Below, one piece after another: positions 6,256 through 12,733 of a DNA stretch of 12,733 bases. The first letter of the stretch is position 1. Each line of letters starts with the position of its first letter. The stretch spans positions 1-12,733 of the forward strand of contig CALWWS010000115.1 in the NCBI GenBank assembly GCA_944385305.1, in the 5' to 3' direction. Made by a program: the position numbers and the translations under genes. The notes beneath the pieces were generated by a model that did not search any database, was not told the origin of the DNA, and worked only from the letters and a program-made list of their open reading frames with translations. Origin of the DNA: an uncultured Oscillospiraceae bacterium (GTDB taxonomy: Bacteria > Bacillota > Clostridia > Oscillospirales > Oscillospiraceae).

Positions 6256-8766
6256 ATGTCTAAAAAACCCCAATACGACCCGGAGGAAATCCGGTTCCCC
6301 CAGCAGAAGATTGTCACTGCTCCCCTTATTCCCGAGATGGAGCAGTCCTATATTGAGTACGCCATGTCGGTCATCAAGAGCCGCGCCCTGCCTGACGTGC
6401 GGGACGGACTCAAGCCGGTGCACCGGCGGATTCTCTACGCCATGTACGAGGACAACCTCACCCACGACCGGCCCTTCAAGAAGTCGGCCACCTGCGTGGG
6501 CGACGTGCTGGGCCGCTACCATCCCCACGGGGATCAGAGCGTGTACGACGCCCTGGTGCGCCTGGCCCAGGACTTCTCCATGCGCTACCCTCTGGTGGAC
6601 GGCCACGGAAACTTCGGCTCCATTGACGGCGATCCCCCTGCGGCCTACCGTTACACCGAGGCCCGGCTGGACAAGATCTCCCAGGAGATGCTGCGGGATC
6701 TGGAGAAGGAGACGGTGGACTGGGACCCCAACTTCGACGAGAGCCGCAAGGAGCCCCGGGTGCTGCCCAGCCGTTTCCCCAACCTGCTGGTCAACGGCTC
6801 GGCGGGCATCGCCGTGGGCATGGCCACCAATATCCCGCCCCACAACCTGCGGGAGGTCATTGACGCTGCCGTCTGTGTGCTGGACAACCCGGAGGCCGGG
6901 CTGGACGACCTGATGGAGCACGTGAAGGGCCCCGACTTCCCCACCCGGGGGATTATCATGGGCCGGGCGGGCATCCGGGCGGCCTACGCCACCGGCAAGG
7001 GCCACATCCGGGTGCGGGCCCGCACGGAGTTTGAGGAGTTTGGCCAGAACCGCACCCGCATTGTGGTCACCGAGATCCCCTACCAGGTCAACAAGCGCAT
7101 GCTCATCAAGAACATGGCCGACCAGGTGGAGGACAAGCGGCTGGAGGGGATCTCCGACATCCGGGACGAGTCTGACCGCAACGGCATGCGGGTGGTCATT
7201 GAGCTCAAGAAGGACGCCAACCCCCAGGTGGTGCTCAACCGCCTGTTTGCCCAGACCCAGCTGCAGACCACCTTTGCCATCAACATGCTGGCCCTGGTGA
7301 ACAACCAGTCCCAGCCCCGCATCCTCTCCCTGCGGCATATCCTGGACGAGTACCTGGCCTTCCAGGAGGAGGTCATCCTCCGGCGCACCAAGTTTGACCT
7401 GCGCAAGGCCCAGGAGCGGGCCCACCTGCTGGAGGGACTGCTCATCGCCCAGGACAACATTGACGAGGTCATCAAGATCATCCGGGAGAGCTACGACAAC
7501 GCCAAAGAGAACCTGATGGCCCGCTTCTCCCTGGACGAGGTGCAGGCCCAGGCCATCTGCGACATGCGCCTTATCGCCCTGCAGGGCCTCAACCGGGAGA
7601 AGCTGGAGGCGGAGTACAAGGAGCTGGAGGAGCGCATTGCCTACTTCAACCGCCTGCTCTCCGACGAGGCGCTGCTCAAGCAGGTGCTCAAGGAGGAGCT
7701 GCTGGAGATCCGGGACAAGTACGGGGACGACCGGGTGACCGAGATCGCCTTTGCCGAGGACGATCTGGACATTGAGGATCTCATTGAGGAGGAGGAGAGC
7801 GTCTTTACCCTCACCGCCGCGGGCTACATCAAGCGCCTGCCCGCCTCTACCTACAAGTCCCAGCGCCGGGGGGGCAAGGGCATTACCGCCCAGTCCCTGA
7901 AGGAGGAGGACTATGTGGAGACCCTCTTCACCGCCTCCACCCACGACTTTATTCTCTTCTTTACCAACAAGGGCCGGGTGCACCGGAAGAAGGGCTACCA
8001 GATCCCCGAGGCGGGGCGCACCGCCAAGGGCACCTACATCGGCAACGTGCTGCCGGTGGAGCCGGGGGAGAAGGTCACCGCCATGATCCACCTGCGGGAG
8101 TTTCCTGAGGACCGCTACCTGGTGATGGTCACCCGCAGCGGTACGGTCAAGCGCATCCAGCTCTCCGCCATCAACACCGCCCGCAAGGCGGGCATCCGCT
8201 GCATCACCCTGGAGGAGGACGATGAGCTCATCTGCGTGCGGGAGACCGACGGGGATCAGGCCATTCTCATCGTCACCCGGGAGGGCATGTCCATCTGCTT
8301 TAAGGAGACCGACGTGCGGTGCATGGGCCGGGACGCCTACGGTGTGCGGGGCATCAACCTGCGCCAGGGGGACTATGTTATCGGCGCCGCCCGGGCCAAG
8401 CGGGAGCACCAGGTGCTCATGGTCACCGAGAACGGCTACGGCAAGCGCACCCAGATGGACGAGTATATCCGCGCCGACGGCCTGCAGAGGCGGGGCGGCT
8501 ACGGTTTGAAGGGCTACCAGGTCACCGAGAAGACCGGCCTCATCGCCGGGGTGAAGGTGGTCAGCGACGAGGACGATATTCTGGTGATCAACGACGCGGG
8601 TGTTATTATCCGCATGTCTGCCGCCGATGTGAATGTGTACAGCCGCACCGCCCAGGGCGTAAAGATCATGAACCTGGACGAGGGCGTCAAGGTGATCTCC
8701 CTGGCCCGCACGGAGCGGGAGGAGGAGGAGAGCGCCGAGGAGACCGGGCAGGAAGATGGCAATTAA
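6256..8766 (+). CDS. gyrA: DNA gyrase subunit A
   Basis: GyrA cuts and rejoins DNA and wraps it through its C-terminal beta-pinwheel. The 836 residues cover both parts. The active-site Tyr133 follows Arg132 (AYRYTEARL). The gyrase-specific GyrA box QRRGGKG is at 536-542, which separates it from topoisomerase IV ParC. The quinolone-binding segment reads [10 protein letters not shown]. The residue matching E. coli Ser83 is Gln94 (codon 6535-6537), while Asp98 keeps the acidic position 87. The tail (about 820-836) is strongly acidic, as in many gyrases. The reading frame overlaps rnhA by 11 bases, so the two are probably translationally coupled. It is the second gene of a gyrB-gyrA pair with a GC hairpin between them. 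Confidence 0.99.
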   Translation: MSKKPQYDPEEIRFPQQKIVTAPLIPEMEQSYIEYAMSVIKSRALPDVRDGLKPVHRRILYAMYEDNLTHDRPFKKSATCVGDVLGRYHPHGDQSVYDALVRLAQDFSMRYPLVDGHGNFGSIDGDPPAAYRYTEARLDKISQEMLRDLEKETVDWDPNFDESRKEPRVLPSRFPNLLVNGSAGIAVGMATNIPPHNLREVIDAAVCVLDNPEAGLDDLMEHVKGPDFPTRGIIMGRAGIRAAYATGKGHIRVRARTEFEEFGQNRTRIVVTEIPYQVNKRMLIKNMADQVEDKRLEGISDIRDESDRNGMRVVIELKKDANPQVVLNRLFAQTQLQTTFAINMLALVNNQSQPRILSLRHILDEYLAFQEEVILRRTKFDLRKAQERAHLLEGLLIAQDNIDEVIKIIRESYDNAKENLMARFSLDEVQAQAICDMRLIALQGLNREKLEAEYKELEERIAYFNRLLSDEALLKQVLKEELLEIRDKYGDDRVTEIAFAEDDLDIEDLIEEEESVFTLTAAGYIKRLPASTYKSQRRGGKGITAQSLKEEDYVETLFTASTHDFILFFTNKGRVHRKKGYQIPEAGRTAKGTYIGNVLPVEPGEKVTAMIHLREFPEDRYLVMVTRSGTVKRIQLSAINTARKAGIRCITLEEDDELICVRETDGDQAILIVTREGMSICFKETDVRCMGRDAYGVRGINLRQGDYVIGAARAKREHQVLMVTENGYGKRTQMDEYIRADGLQRRGGYGLKGYQVTEKTGLIAGVKVVSDEDDILVINDAGVIIRMSAADVNVYSRTAQGVKIMNLDEGVKVISLARTEREEEESAEETGQEDGN

Positions 8767-9211
8767 GACGGTCACCATTTACACCGACGGGGCCTGTTCG
8801 GGCAACCCCGGCCCGGGGGGCTGGGGCGCCATCCTCCGCTACGGCCGCTTTGAAAAGGAGCTCTCCGGCGGAGAGGCACAGACCACCAACAACCGCATGG
8901 AGCTCACCGGGGTGATCACCGCCCTGGAGGCCCTGAAGGAGCCCTGCGCGGTGGAGCTCTACTCCGACTCCAAATACGTCATTGACGCCCTTTCTAAGGG
9001 CTGGGCCAAGGGCTGGCGGGAGCGGGGCTGGGTGAAGGCGGACAAGAAGCCCGCCCTCAACAGCGACCTGTGGGCGCGCCTGCTGGAGCTGTGCGAGTAC
9101 CACCGGGTAAGTCTGCACTGGGTGAAGGGCCACGCGGACAACCCCTACAACAACCGCTGCGACGAGCTGGCGGTGGCCCAGAGCCAGAAATACAAACTCT
9201 TGGGAAAATAG
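8756..9211 (+). CDS. rnhA: Ribonuclease HI
   Basis: RNase HI cleaves the RNA strand of RNA-DNA hybrids, removing R-loops and primer remnants. The 151 residues carry the full catalytic set: Asp11 ([10 protein letters not shown]), Glu49 (NRMEL), Asp71 (YSDSKYV) and Asp136 (RCDELA), with the mobile His126 in WVKGHADN. The basic handle that grips substrate is present ([14 protein letters not shown], about 85-98), as in the E. coli enzyme. There is no N-terminal hybrid-binding domain. The start lies inside the end of gyrA (11-bp overlap) with a weak AGGA directly upstream, so expression likely depends on gyrA translation. It is the last gene before the terminator at 9217. Confidence 0.98.
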   Translation: MAIKTVTIYTDGACSGNPGPGGWGAILRYGRFEKELSGGEAQTTNNRMELTGVITALEALKEPCAVELYSDSKYVIDALSKGWAKGWRERGWVKADKKPALNSDLWARLLELCEYHRVSLHWVKGHADNPYNNRCDELAVAQSQKYKLLGK

Positions 9212-9216
9212 AGAAT

Positions 9217-9253
9217 AAAAAGATGGAGCAGCGAACGCTGCTCCATCTTTTTT
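9217..9253. terminator. Bidirectional intrinsic terminator between rnhA and ricT
   Basis: AAAAAGATGGAGCAGCG (9217-9233) is perfectly repeated in inverse at 9236-9252. This gives a GC-rich stem closed by a GAAC-type loop, with an A-tract on one side and a T-tract (9248-9253) on the other. It begins 6 bases after the rnhA stop and ends 26 bases before the ricT stop at 9279 on the opposite strand. It therefore reads as a terminator in both directions. Confidence 0.92.
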
Positions 9254-9278
9254 ATCGTTATGGACAGATTTTGCCGGA

Positions 9279-10568
9279 CTACTCCCCCTTGGGGGGCTGC
9301 TGGCCCTGGGGCTTGTCCCCCTTGGGCCTGGGGCGGTAGCGGCGGCGGTGGGTGCGCTTCTTCTCCCCGGAGGCCGCCTGCTGCTCCTCTTTCCCGGCGG
9401 GGGCGGGCTGCTCCTCCCGGTGCTGCTGGGGCTTGGGAGGCCGGTCGCCCCGGGGCTTCTGAGGTGCCTGCTGGGCACGCTCCTCCCCCTTTTTGGCGGG
9501 GGCGGCCTCCTCACCCTGGAGAGAGGGCTTTCCCCCCCGGCCCCGGCCCCGGCTGCGCCGGGACTTGCCGGGCTGTCCGGCGGACTGCTGCTGGCTCTGG
9601 TCAGCGGCCGGGCGGGACCCGCCGGTGACTCCCAGGCCGGAGAGGGCGGCCTCCAGGTGCCCGGACAGGGAGGCGGGTTCCTCCACAGGGGTAACCTTGC
9701 GCAGCTTTGCCAGCTCCTCCGGGGGTGGGGCCACGTATCCCTCCGGCCGCTTGCCCTTGCCGTTGCGCACCACGCAGATCTCGCAGTTGTGGAAGGTCTT
9801 TTGGGTGTCCGGCGCGTCCTCCAGGCGGACCTTCACCTGCTCCCGGAGCAGGTTGACCTGAGAGACGGTGCCCACTCCGTCGGGAGTCTCCACAAAGGAC
9901 TCGTTTTTGGGCATGCGCTTTACCGCGTCTTCGTAGGCCTCCTGCTCGTACTTCAGGCAGCACATCAGCCGCCCGCAGGTGCCTGAGATCTTGGTGGGAT
10001 TGAGGGAGAGATTCTGGGTCTTGGCCATCTTGATGGACACGGGGTGGAACTCGTCCAGGAAGGTGGCGCAGCAGAAGGGCTTGCCGCAGATGCCCAGCCC
10101 GCCCAGCATCTTGGCCTCATCCCGCACGCCGATCTGGCGCAGCTCAATGCGGGAGTGGAACACCCCGGCCAGATCCTTCACCAAGGCGCGGAAGTCCACC
10201 CGGCCCTCAGAGGTAAAGAAGAAGAGGATCTTGTTCCCTTCGAAGTTGTACTCCACCTCCACCAGCTTCATGTCCAGCCCGTGGTGTTCAATCTTCTCCT
10301 GACAGATCTGAAAGGCCCGCTTCTCCTTTTCCCGGTTTTTGGCCACCGTATCCAGATCCTTCTGGGTGGCAATGCGCACCATGGGGCGCAGGGGCTGTAC
10401 CACCTGCTCGTCCTCCACCATGGTGTTGGCCTGGACGCACTCGCCGTACTCCAGGCCCCGGGAGGTCTCAATGATAACCCCTTCCCCCGGCCGCACCGCG
10501 GTGCCCCTGGGGTCAAAGTAGTACTGCTTGCCGCCGCTTTTAAAGCGTACGCCGATGATCTCTGTCAT
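9279..10568 (-). CDS. ricT: RicT (YaaT) PSP1-domain Fe-S protein with long basic tail
   Basis: RicT, with RicA and RicF, forms an iron-sulfur complex that helps RNase Y mature certain mRNAs in Bacillus subtilis and also affects sporulation and competence. The start MTEIIGVRF is chosen because GGAGGT lies at 10575-10580. An upstream ATG at 10715 would run deep into holB. The protein has 429 residues. Residues 1-270 are the PSP1-type core, with the conserved cysteines Cys161, Cys166, Cys167, Cys198, Cys203 and Cys204 (CGKPFCC and CGRLMCC), the expected Fe-S ligands. Residues from about 295 to the end form a low-complexity, Arg/Lys/Gln/Pro/Gly-rich tail with SRRSRGRGRGG (336-346) and RRRYRPRPK (408-416). 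Bacillus RicT stops near 275 residues, so the tail is an addition. It is last in its operon, 26 bp after holB. Confidence 0.94.
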   Translation of the reverse strand: MTEIIGVRFKSGGKQYYFDPRGTAVRPGEGVIIETSRGLEYGECVQANTMVEDEQVVQPLRPMVRIATQKDLDTVAKNREKEKRAFQICQEKIEHHGLDMKLVEVEYNFEGNKILFFFTSEGRVDFRALVKDLAGVFHSRIELRQIGVRDEAKMLGGLGICGKPFCCATFLDEFHPVSIKMAKTQNLSLNPTKISGTCGRLMCCLKYEQEAYEDAVKRMPKNESFVETPDGVGTVSQVNLLREQVKVRLEDAPDTQKTFHNCEICVVRNGKGKRPEGYVAPPPEELAKLRKVTPVEEPASLSGHLEAALSGLGVTGGSRPAADQSQQQSAGQPGKSRRSRGRGRGGKPSLQGEEAAPAKKGEERAQQAPQKPRGDRPPKPQQHREEQPAPAGKEEQQAASGEKKRTHRRRYRPRPKGDKPQGQQPPKGE

Positions 10569-10574
10569 ATGGCA

Positions 10575-10580
10575 ACCTCC
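10575..10580 (-). promoter_or_regulatory. Ribosome binding site that fixes the ricT start
   Basis: ACCTCC on the + strand is GGAGGT on the - strand, 6 bases before the ATG at 10568. It lies in the 26-bp gap after holB and excludes the longer frame beginning at 10715. Confidence 0.85.
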
Positions 10581-10594
10581 GCATGGTTGTGATT

Positions 10595-11581
10595 TCAGGA
10601 AAAAAGACCGGCGCACAGCCAGCCGGCCAGGTGTCCCGCCCCGATGTTGTAGCCGCAGGCGTCCCGCAGCCTCTCCAGGTGGGCAATATGTCCCAGCAGG
10701 GTATGCCGGGAACATGCCTTTGCCGCCCGCTCCGCCGCAGCCCGGCAGACGGGGTGGGTCTGGTGGGGAGCCGCGCCGGTACAGAGCAGCAGAGCGTCCC
10801 CAAGAAGATCAATCAGGGTGTCCAAAAGCAGGCATACCTGCTCACGCTCCCACTTTTCCAGGGAAACGCACCGCTCCAGCAGGGCGGCCTCCTCCCCGGC
10901 GGACAGGCAGTCCAACAGGGCGGCGGCGGTGTCCGCCACCGGGCTGTCCTCCTGCCCTCCCTCCAGCTGCTCCACCGCCAGGCCCAGTCGGCCCTGACAG
11001 GCCAGGGCGGCCGCCTGGAGCTGGGGCCCCGGAAGCTGGGGAAAGCGCCCGGCCAGATAAGTCATGGCCTCCTCCGCCGTGACGGGGGAGAGGGCCAGAC
11101 TCTCGCACCGGGAGCGCACGGTGGGCAGCAGAGCGGCAGCGTTGTCGGTCAAAAAAAGAAAGGCGGCGTAGGCCGGCCCCTCCTCCAGCAGCTTGAGCAT
11201 GGCGTTTTGGGCGCTCTGGTTCATGCTCTGGGCCTGCTGGATGATGTACACCTTGCGCCCTGCCTCGTTGGGGCGGATGTAGGCGTCGGCGCGCAGGGCG
11301 CGCACCTGAGCCACCGTGATCTCCCTGCCCTCAGGGGCCAGGGTAATAATGTCCGGGTGGATGCCCGCCATGGCCTTTCGGCAGCCGGGACAGCTCAGGC
11401 AGGGGGCCTGTTCCGGCGCCCCGGAGCACACCAGGGCGGCGGCCAGCAGGCCGGCCAGGGTGCGCTTGCCTGAGAGGGGCGGGCCGCTGATGATGTACGC
11501 ATGGGAGAGGCCCCGCCGGGCGGTCTGACGCTCCAGCTGGCCTTTGAGAGAGGCGTTGCCCGCCAGCGCAGACAGGTTCAT
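10595..11581 (-). CDS. holB: DNA polymerase III subunit delta'
   Basis: HolB is the delta' stator of the clamp loader, which opens the DnaN ring and places it on primed DNA. The 328 residues are normal. The first part is a AAA+ module with a P-loop-like GPPLSGKR (33-40). The zinc-binding cysteines are Cys52, Cys61, Cys64 and Cys67, with the same spacing as E. coli delta'. The arginine-finger SRC motif is at 157-159. The P-loop's usual Thr/Ser after Lys is Arg, although a Thr follows at 41, so ATP binding is doubtful. This fits delta' being a non-hydrolysing subunit. The rest is the helical collar domain. It starts 6 bases after the darA stop with only a weak Shine-Dalgarno, which suggests translational coupling. 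The place between darA and ricT is standard, apart from the missing yaaR. Confidence 0.96.
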   Translation of the reverse strand: MNLSALAGNASLKGQLERQTARRGLSHAYIISGPPLSGKRTLAGLLAAALVCSGAPEQAPCLSCPGCRKAMAGIHPDIITLAPEGREITVAQVRALRADAYIRPNEAGRKVYIIQQAQSMNQSAQNAMLKLLEEGPAYAAFLFLTDNAAALLPTVRSRCESLALSPVTAEEAMTYLAGRFPQLPGPQLQAAALACQGRLGLAVEQLEGGQEDSPVADTAAALLDCLSAGEEAALLERCVSLEKWEREQVCLLLDTLIDLLGDALLLCTGAAPHQTHPVCRAAAERAAKACSRHTLLGHIAHLERLRDACGYNIGAGHLAGWLCAGLFS

Positions 11582-11587
11582 AGCCGG

Positions 11588-11911
11588 TCAGACCCGCTCA
11601 AAACGCTCAATATCCACCACAAAAATGGTGGCGCCGCCCACCACCACCTCCACAGGCATGCTGGGGTAGTACCCATAGCTCATCTCCGTAGTGGTGGGGA
11701 TCATCTGCTTGCGGCTGTGGCAGTGCTCCCGAATAATGTCGATGACGCTCTGCACCTTCTCCTCATCCACACCGATGAGGATGGTCACATTTCCCGCCAT
11801 GAGAAAGCCGCCGGTTGTGGCCAGCTTGGTGGAAGAAAACCCCTTTTTGGTGAGGGCCCGGGTGACGGTGTTGGCGTCGTCGTGGTTAATAATGGCAAGG
11901 ACGAGTTTCAT
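11588..11911 (-). CDS. darA: DarA/PstA cyclic-di-AMP receptor (YaaQ)
   Basis: DarA is a PII-like trimer that binds cyclic di-AMP in the cytoplasm. Its downstream partner is not firmly known. The 107-residue protein begins MKLVLAIIN, matching the family start. AGGAGG at 11921-11926 supports this ATG over one at 11956. Core motifs are TKLATTGGFL (28-37) with Asn41, and the end VEVVVGGATIFVV. Thr28, Gly35, Phe36 and Asn41 agree with residues known to contact the nucleotide in Bacillus and Staphylococcus homologues. Positions 24 and 26, Asn and Arg there, are Gly and Ser here. If those family assignments are right, the pocket differs in detail. It is followed 6 bases later by holB and preceded, 48 bases upstream, by the decarboxylase. 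Confidence 0.94.
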   Translation of the reverse strand: MKLVLAIINHDDANTVTRALTKKGFSSTKLATTGGFLMAGNVTILIGVDEEKVQSVIDIIREHCHSRKQMIPTTTEMSYGYYPSMPVEVVVGGATIFVVDIERFERV

Positions 11912-11920
11912 GATCCAATT

Positions 11921-11926
11921 CCTCCT
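11921..11926 (-). promoter_or_regulatory. Ribosome binding site that fixes the darA start
   Basis: CCTCCT on the + strand is AGGAGG on the - strand, 9 bases before the ATG at 11911. It would lie inside the coding frame if the ATG at 11956 were used. Confidence 0.85.
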
Positions 11927-11959
11927 ATGCACAAGAGGGCCGTCCACTATGTACACACC

Positions 11960-12733
11960 TCACAGACAGACGACCTGTACATCTTCTAGCATATTATAAC
12001 CGATTTGTTCAAAATATGCGATAGTTTTTTTCTCAATACGCTCTCCCGGAGCCACTACCGGAATGCCCGGGGGATAGGGGGCAATAGACTGAGCGGCAAT
12101 CTGCCCCGCGGCCTGGGCCAGGGGGAGAGCCTGCCGGGGGGAGAAGAGGGCGCGGCGCAGGGTCATCTCCCCTGCAGGAGGGGGAGGAGGGGGGAGACAG
12201 GGAGCGGGTGTGCGCCGGGGGAGGAGGTTCAGGGCGCGGCGCAGGCCGGTAAAGTCTTCCCCGGCATCGGCGCAGGTGAGAATAAATACCACGTGGCCCC
12301 GGTCCGCCATTTCAGGCCATACCCCAGCGCTCTGGAGGGACGCCTGGGCCGCAAAGCCGTCCTCCGTCCGCAGCACAAAACGGGTGGGGTCCAGGGGGAG
12401 ATCTCCGCCCAGACTGGGGTAGTCCCGCCGCAGCCCCGCCGTCTCCTCCGCCGCCCGGCGGTAGGCCGCGCCCCCCTCCCCCGCCAGAACGGCCCGGGCC
12501 CCGTCCAGGGCGGCCATAAGCACATAGGAGGGGCTGGAGCTACCCCACAGCCCAGCCGCCCAGCGCAAATCCTCCTGGGAGAAGGCCTCCCCCGCCAGAA
12601 GCAGGGCGGACTGGCCCAGGGCGGGCAGGGTCTTGTGGGCCGAGGTCACCACCACGTCGGCGGCGGCCAGCTCCCGGTTTCCCAGGAAAGGGAGATGAGC
12701 CCCGTGGGCGGCGTCCACCACCAGCCGGGCCCC
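11960..12733 (-). CDS. PLP-dependent Orn/Lys/Arg decarboxylase family protein, C-terminal part (N-terminus outside window)
   Basis: The frame is open to the window edge, and 257 C-terminal residues are present. Near the cut end is VVDAAHGAH (12722-12694), the family segment usually written DEAHGAH. It supplies the Asp that contacts the PLP pyridine nitrogen. TSAHKT follows at 12646-12629, whose Lys (codon 12634-12632) should form the Schiff base with PLP. The family (YaaO/SpeA-like, about 480 residues) decarboxylates basic amino acids to diamines. Whether the substrate is arginine, lysine or ornithine cannot be read here. A proline-rich linker (PCLPPPPPPAG) lies in the C-terminal half. It is the gene upstream of darA, as yaaO is in Bacillus subtilis, but tmk is not between them. 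The GTG at 12721 is an internal codon, not a start. Confidence 0.9.
   Translation of the reverse strand, partial: GARLVVDAAHGAHLPFLGNRELAAADVVVTSAHKTLPALGQSALLLAGEAFSQEDLRWAAGLWGSSSPSYVLMAALDGARAVLAGEGGAAYRRAAEETAGLRRDYPSLGGDLPLDPTRFVLRTEDGFAAQASLQSAGVWPEMADRGHVVFILTCADAGEDFTGLRRALNLLPRRTPAPCLPPPPPPAGEMTLRRALFSPRQALPLAQAAGQIAAQSIAPYPPGIPVVAPGERIEKKTIAYFEQIGYNMLEDVQVVCL

Noticed and set aside
6247..8778. An open reading frame of about 840 codons on the - strand opposite gyrA
   Set aside because: It mirrors gyrA almost exactly. Its translation is a Val/Leu/His/Gly-rich repetitive string with no domain, which is the usual antisense shadow of a high-GC gene.
9212..9278. A small gene or non-coding RNA in the rnhA-ricT gap
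   Set aside because: The gap is only 67 bp and almost all of it is the bidirectional terminator.
9348..9986. A + strand frame with Leu/Gly-rich, membrane-like sequence opposite the ricT tail
   Set aside because: Its hydrophobicity is produced by reading the complement of the Arg/Gly/Pro/Glu-rich ricT tail. The ricT frame has conserved cysteines and a proper start, and this frame has neither conserved motifs nor a clear ribosome binding site.
10569..10715. A 49-residue N-terminal extension of RicT from the ATG at 10715
   Set aside because: It overlaps the holB coding end, has no family similarity and would bury the strong GGAGGT that sits before the ATG at 10568.
11912..11956. A 15-residue N-terminal extension of DarA from the ATG at 11956
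   Set aside because: The family begins at MKLV. AGGAGG at 11921-11926 correctly precedes the ATG at 11911.

Overview
This is a chromosomal replication-origin neighbourhood from a GC-rich Firmicute. Gene order and protein motifs point to the class Clostridia, most likely the Oscillospiraceae/Flavonifractor-like gut lineage. The family-level guess is an inference from high GC together with Bacillus-type synteny (dnaA, dnaN, yaaA, recF, remB, gyrB, gyrA). Nothing in the window is a species marker.

Left part (1-752): the 3' end of dnaA (domain III tail plus DNA-binding domain IV), then a 236-bp non-coding spacer. The spacer holds a cluster of DnaA boxes in both orientations and, just before dnaN, a short TTA/CTA/TTA series that resembles a DnaA-trio unwinding element. 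This is the downstream half of oriC.

Middle (753-9211, all + strand): a tightly packed run of genes. These are dnaN, a hotdog-fold acyl-CoA thioesterase, yaaA (S4 RNA-binding protein), recF, a 100-residue three-helix membrane protein of unknown function, remB, gyrB, gyrA and rnhA. Gaps are -11 to 66 bp, so they probably form one long transcript or a few overlapping ones. The run supplies the sliding clamp, gap repair, both gyrase subunits and RNase HI. The thioesterase and the small membrane protein are the passengers with no obvious replication role.

A strong A-tract/hairpin/T-tract structure at 9217-9253 ends this run. It also serves the convergent unit on the other strand.

Right part (9279-12733, all - strand): read in its own direction, this is the end of a PLP-dependent Orn/Lys/Arg-type decarboxylase (N-terminus outside the window), darA (c-di-AMP receptor), holB (DNA polymerase III delta') and ricT (Fe-S protein of the RNase Y-associated Ric complex). 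It is a compacted version of the Bacillus yaaO-tmk-darA-yaaR-holB-ricT-yabA cluster, without tmk, yaaR or yabA at their usual places.

I found no mobile element, CRISPR array, tRNA or rRNA, and no gene cluster that looks like an undescribed system. The items most worth a second look are the non-canonical quinolone-pocket residues in GyrA and GyrB, the long basic disordered tail on RicT, the thioesterase inside the clamp/recF operon, the small membrane protein beside remB, and the oriC spacer.
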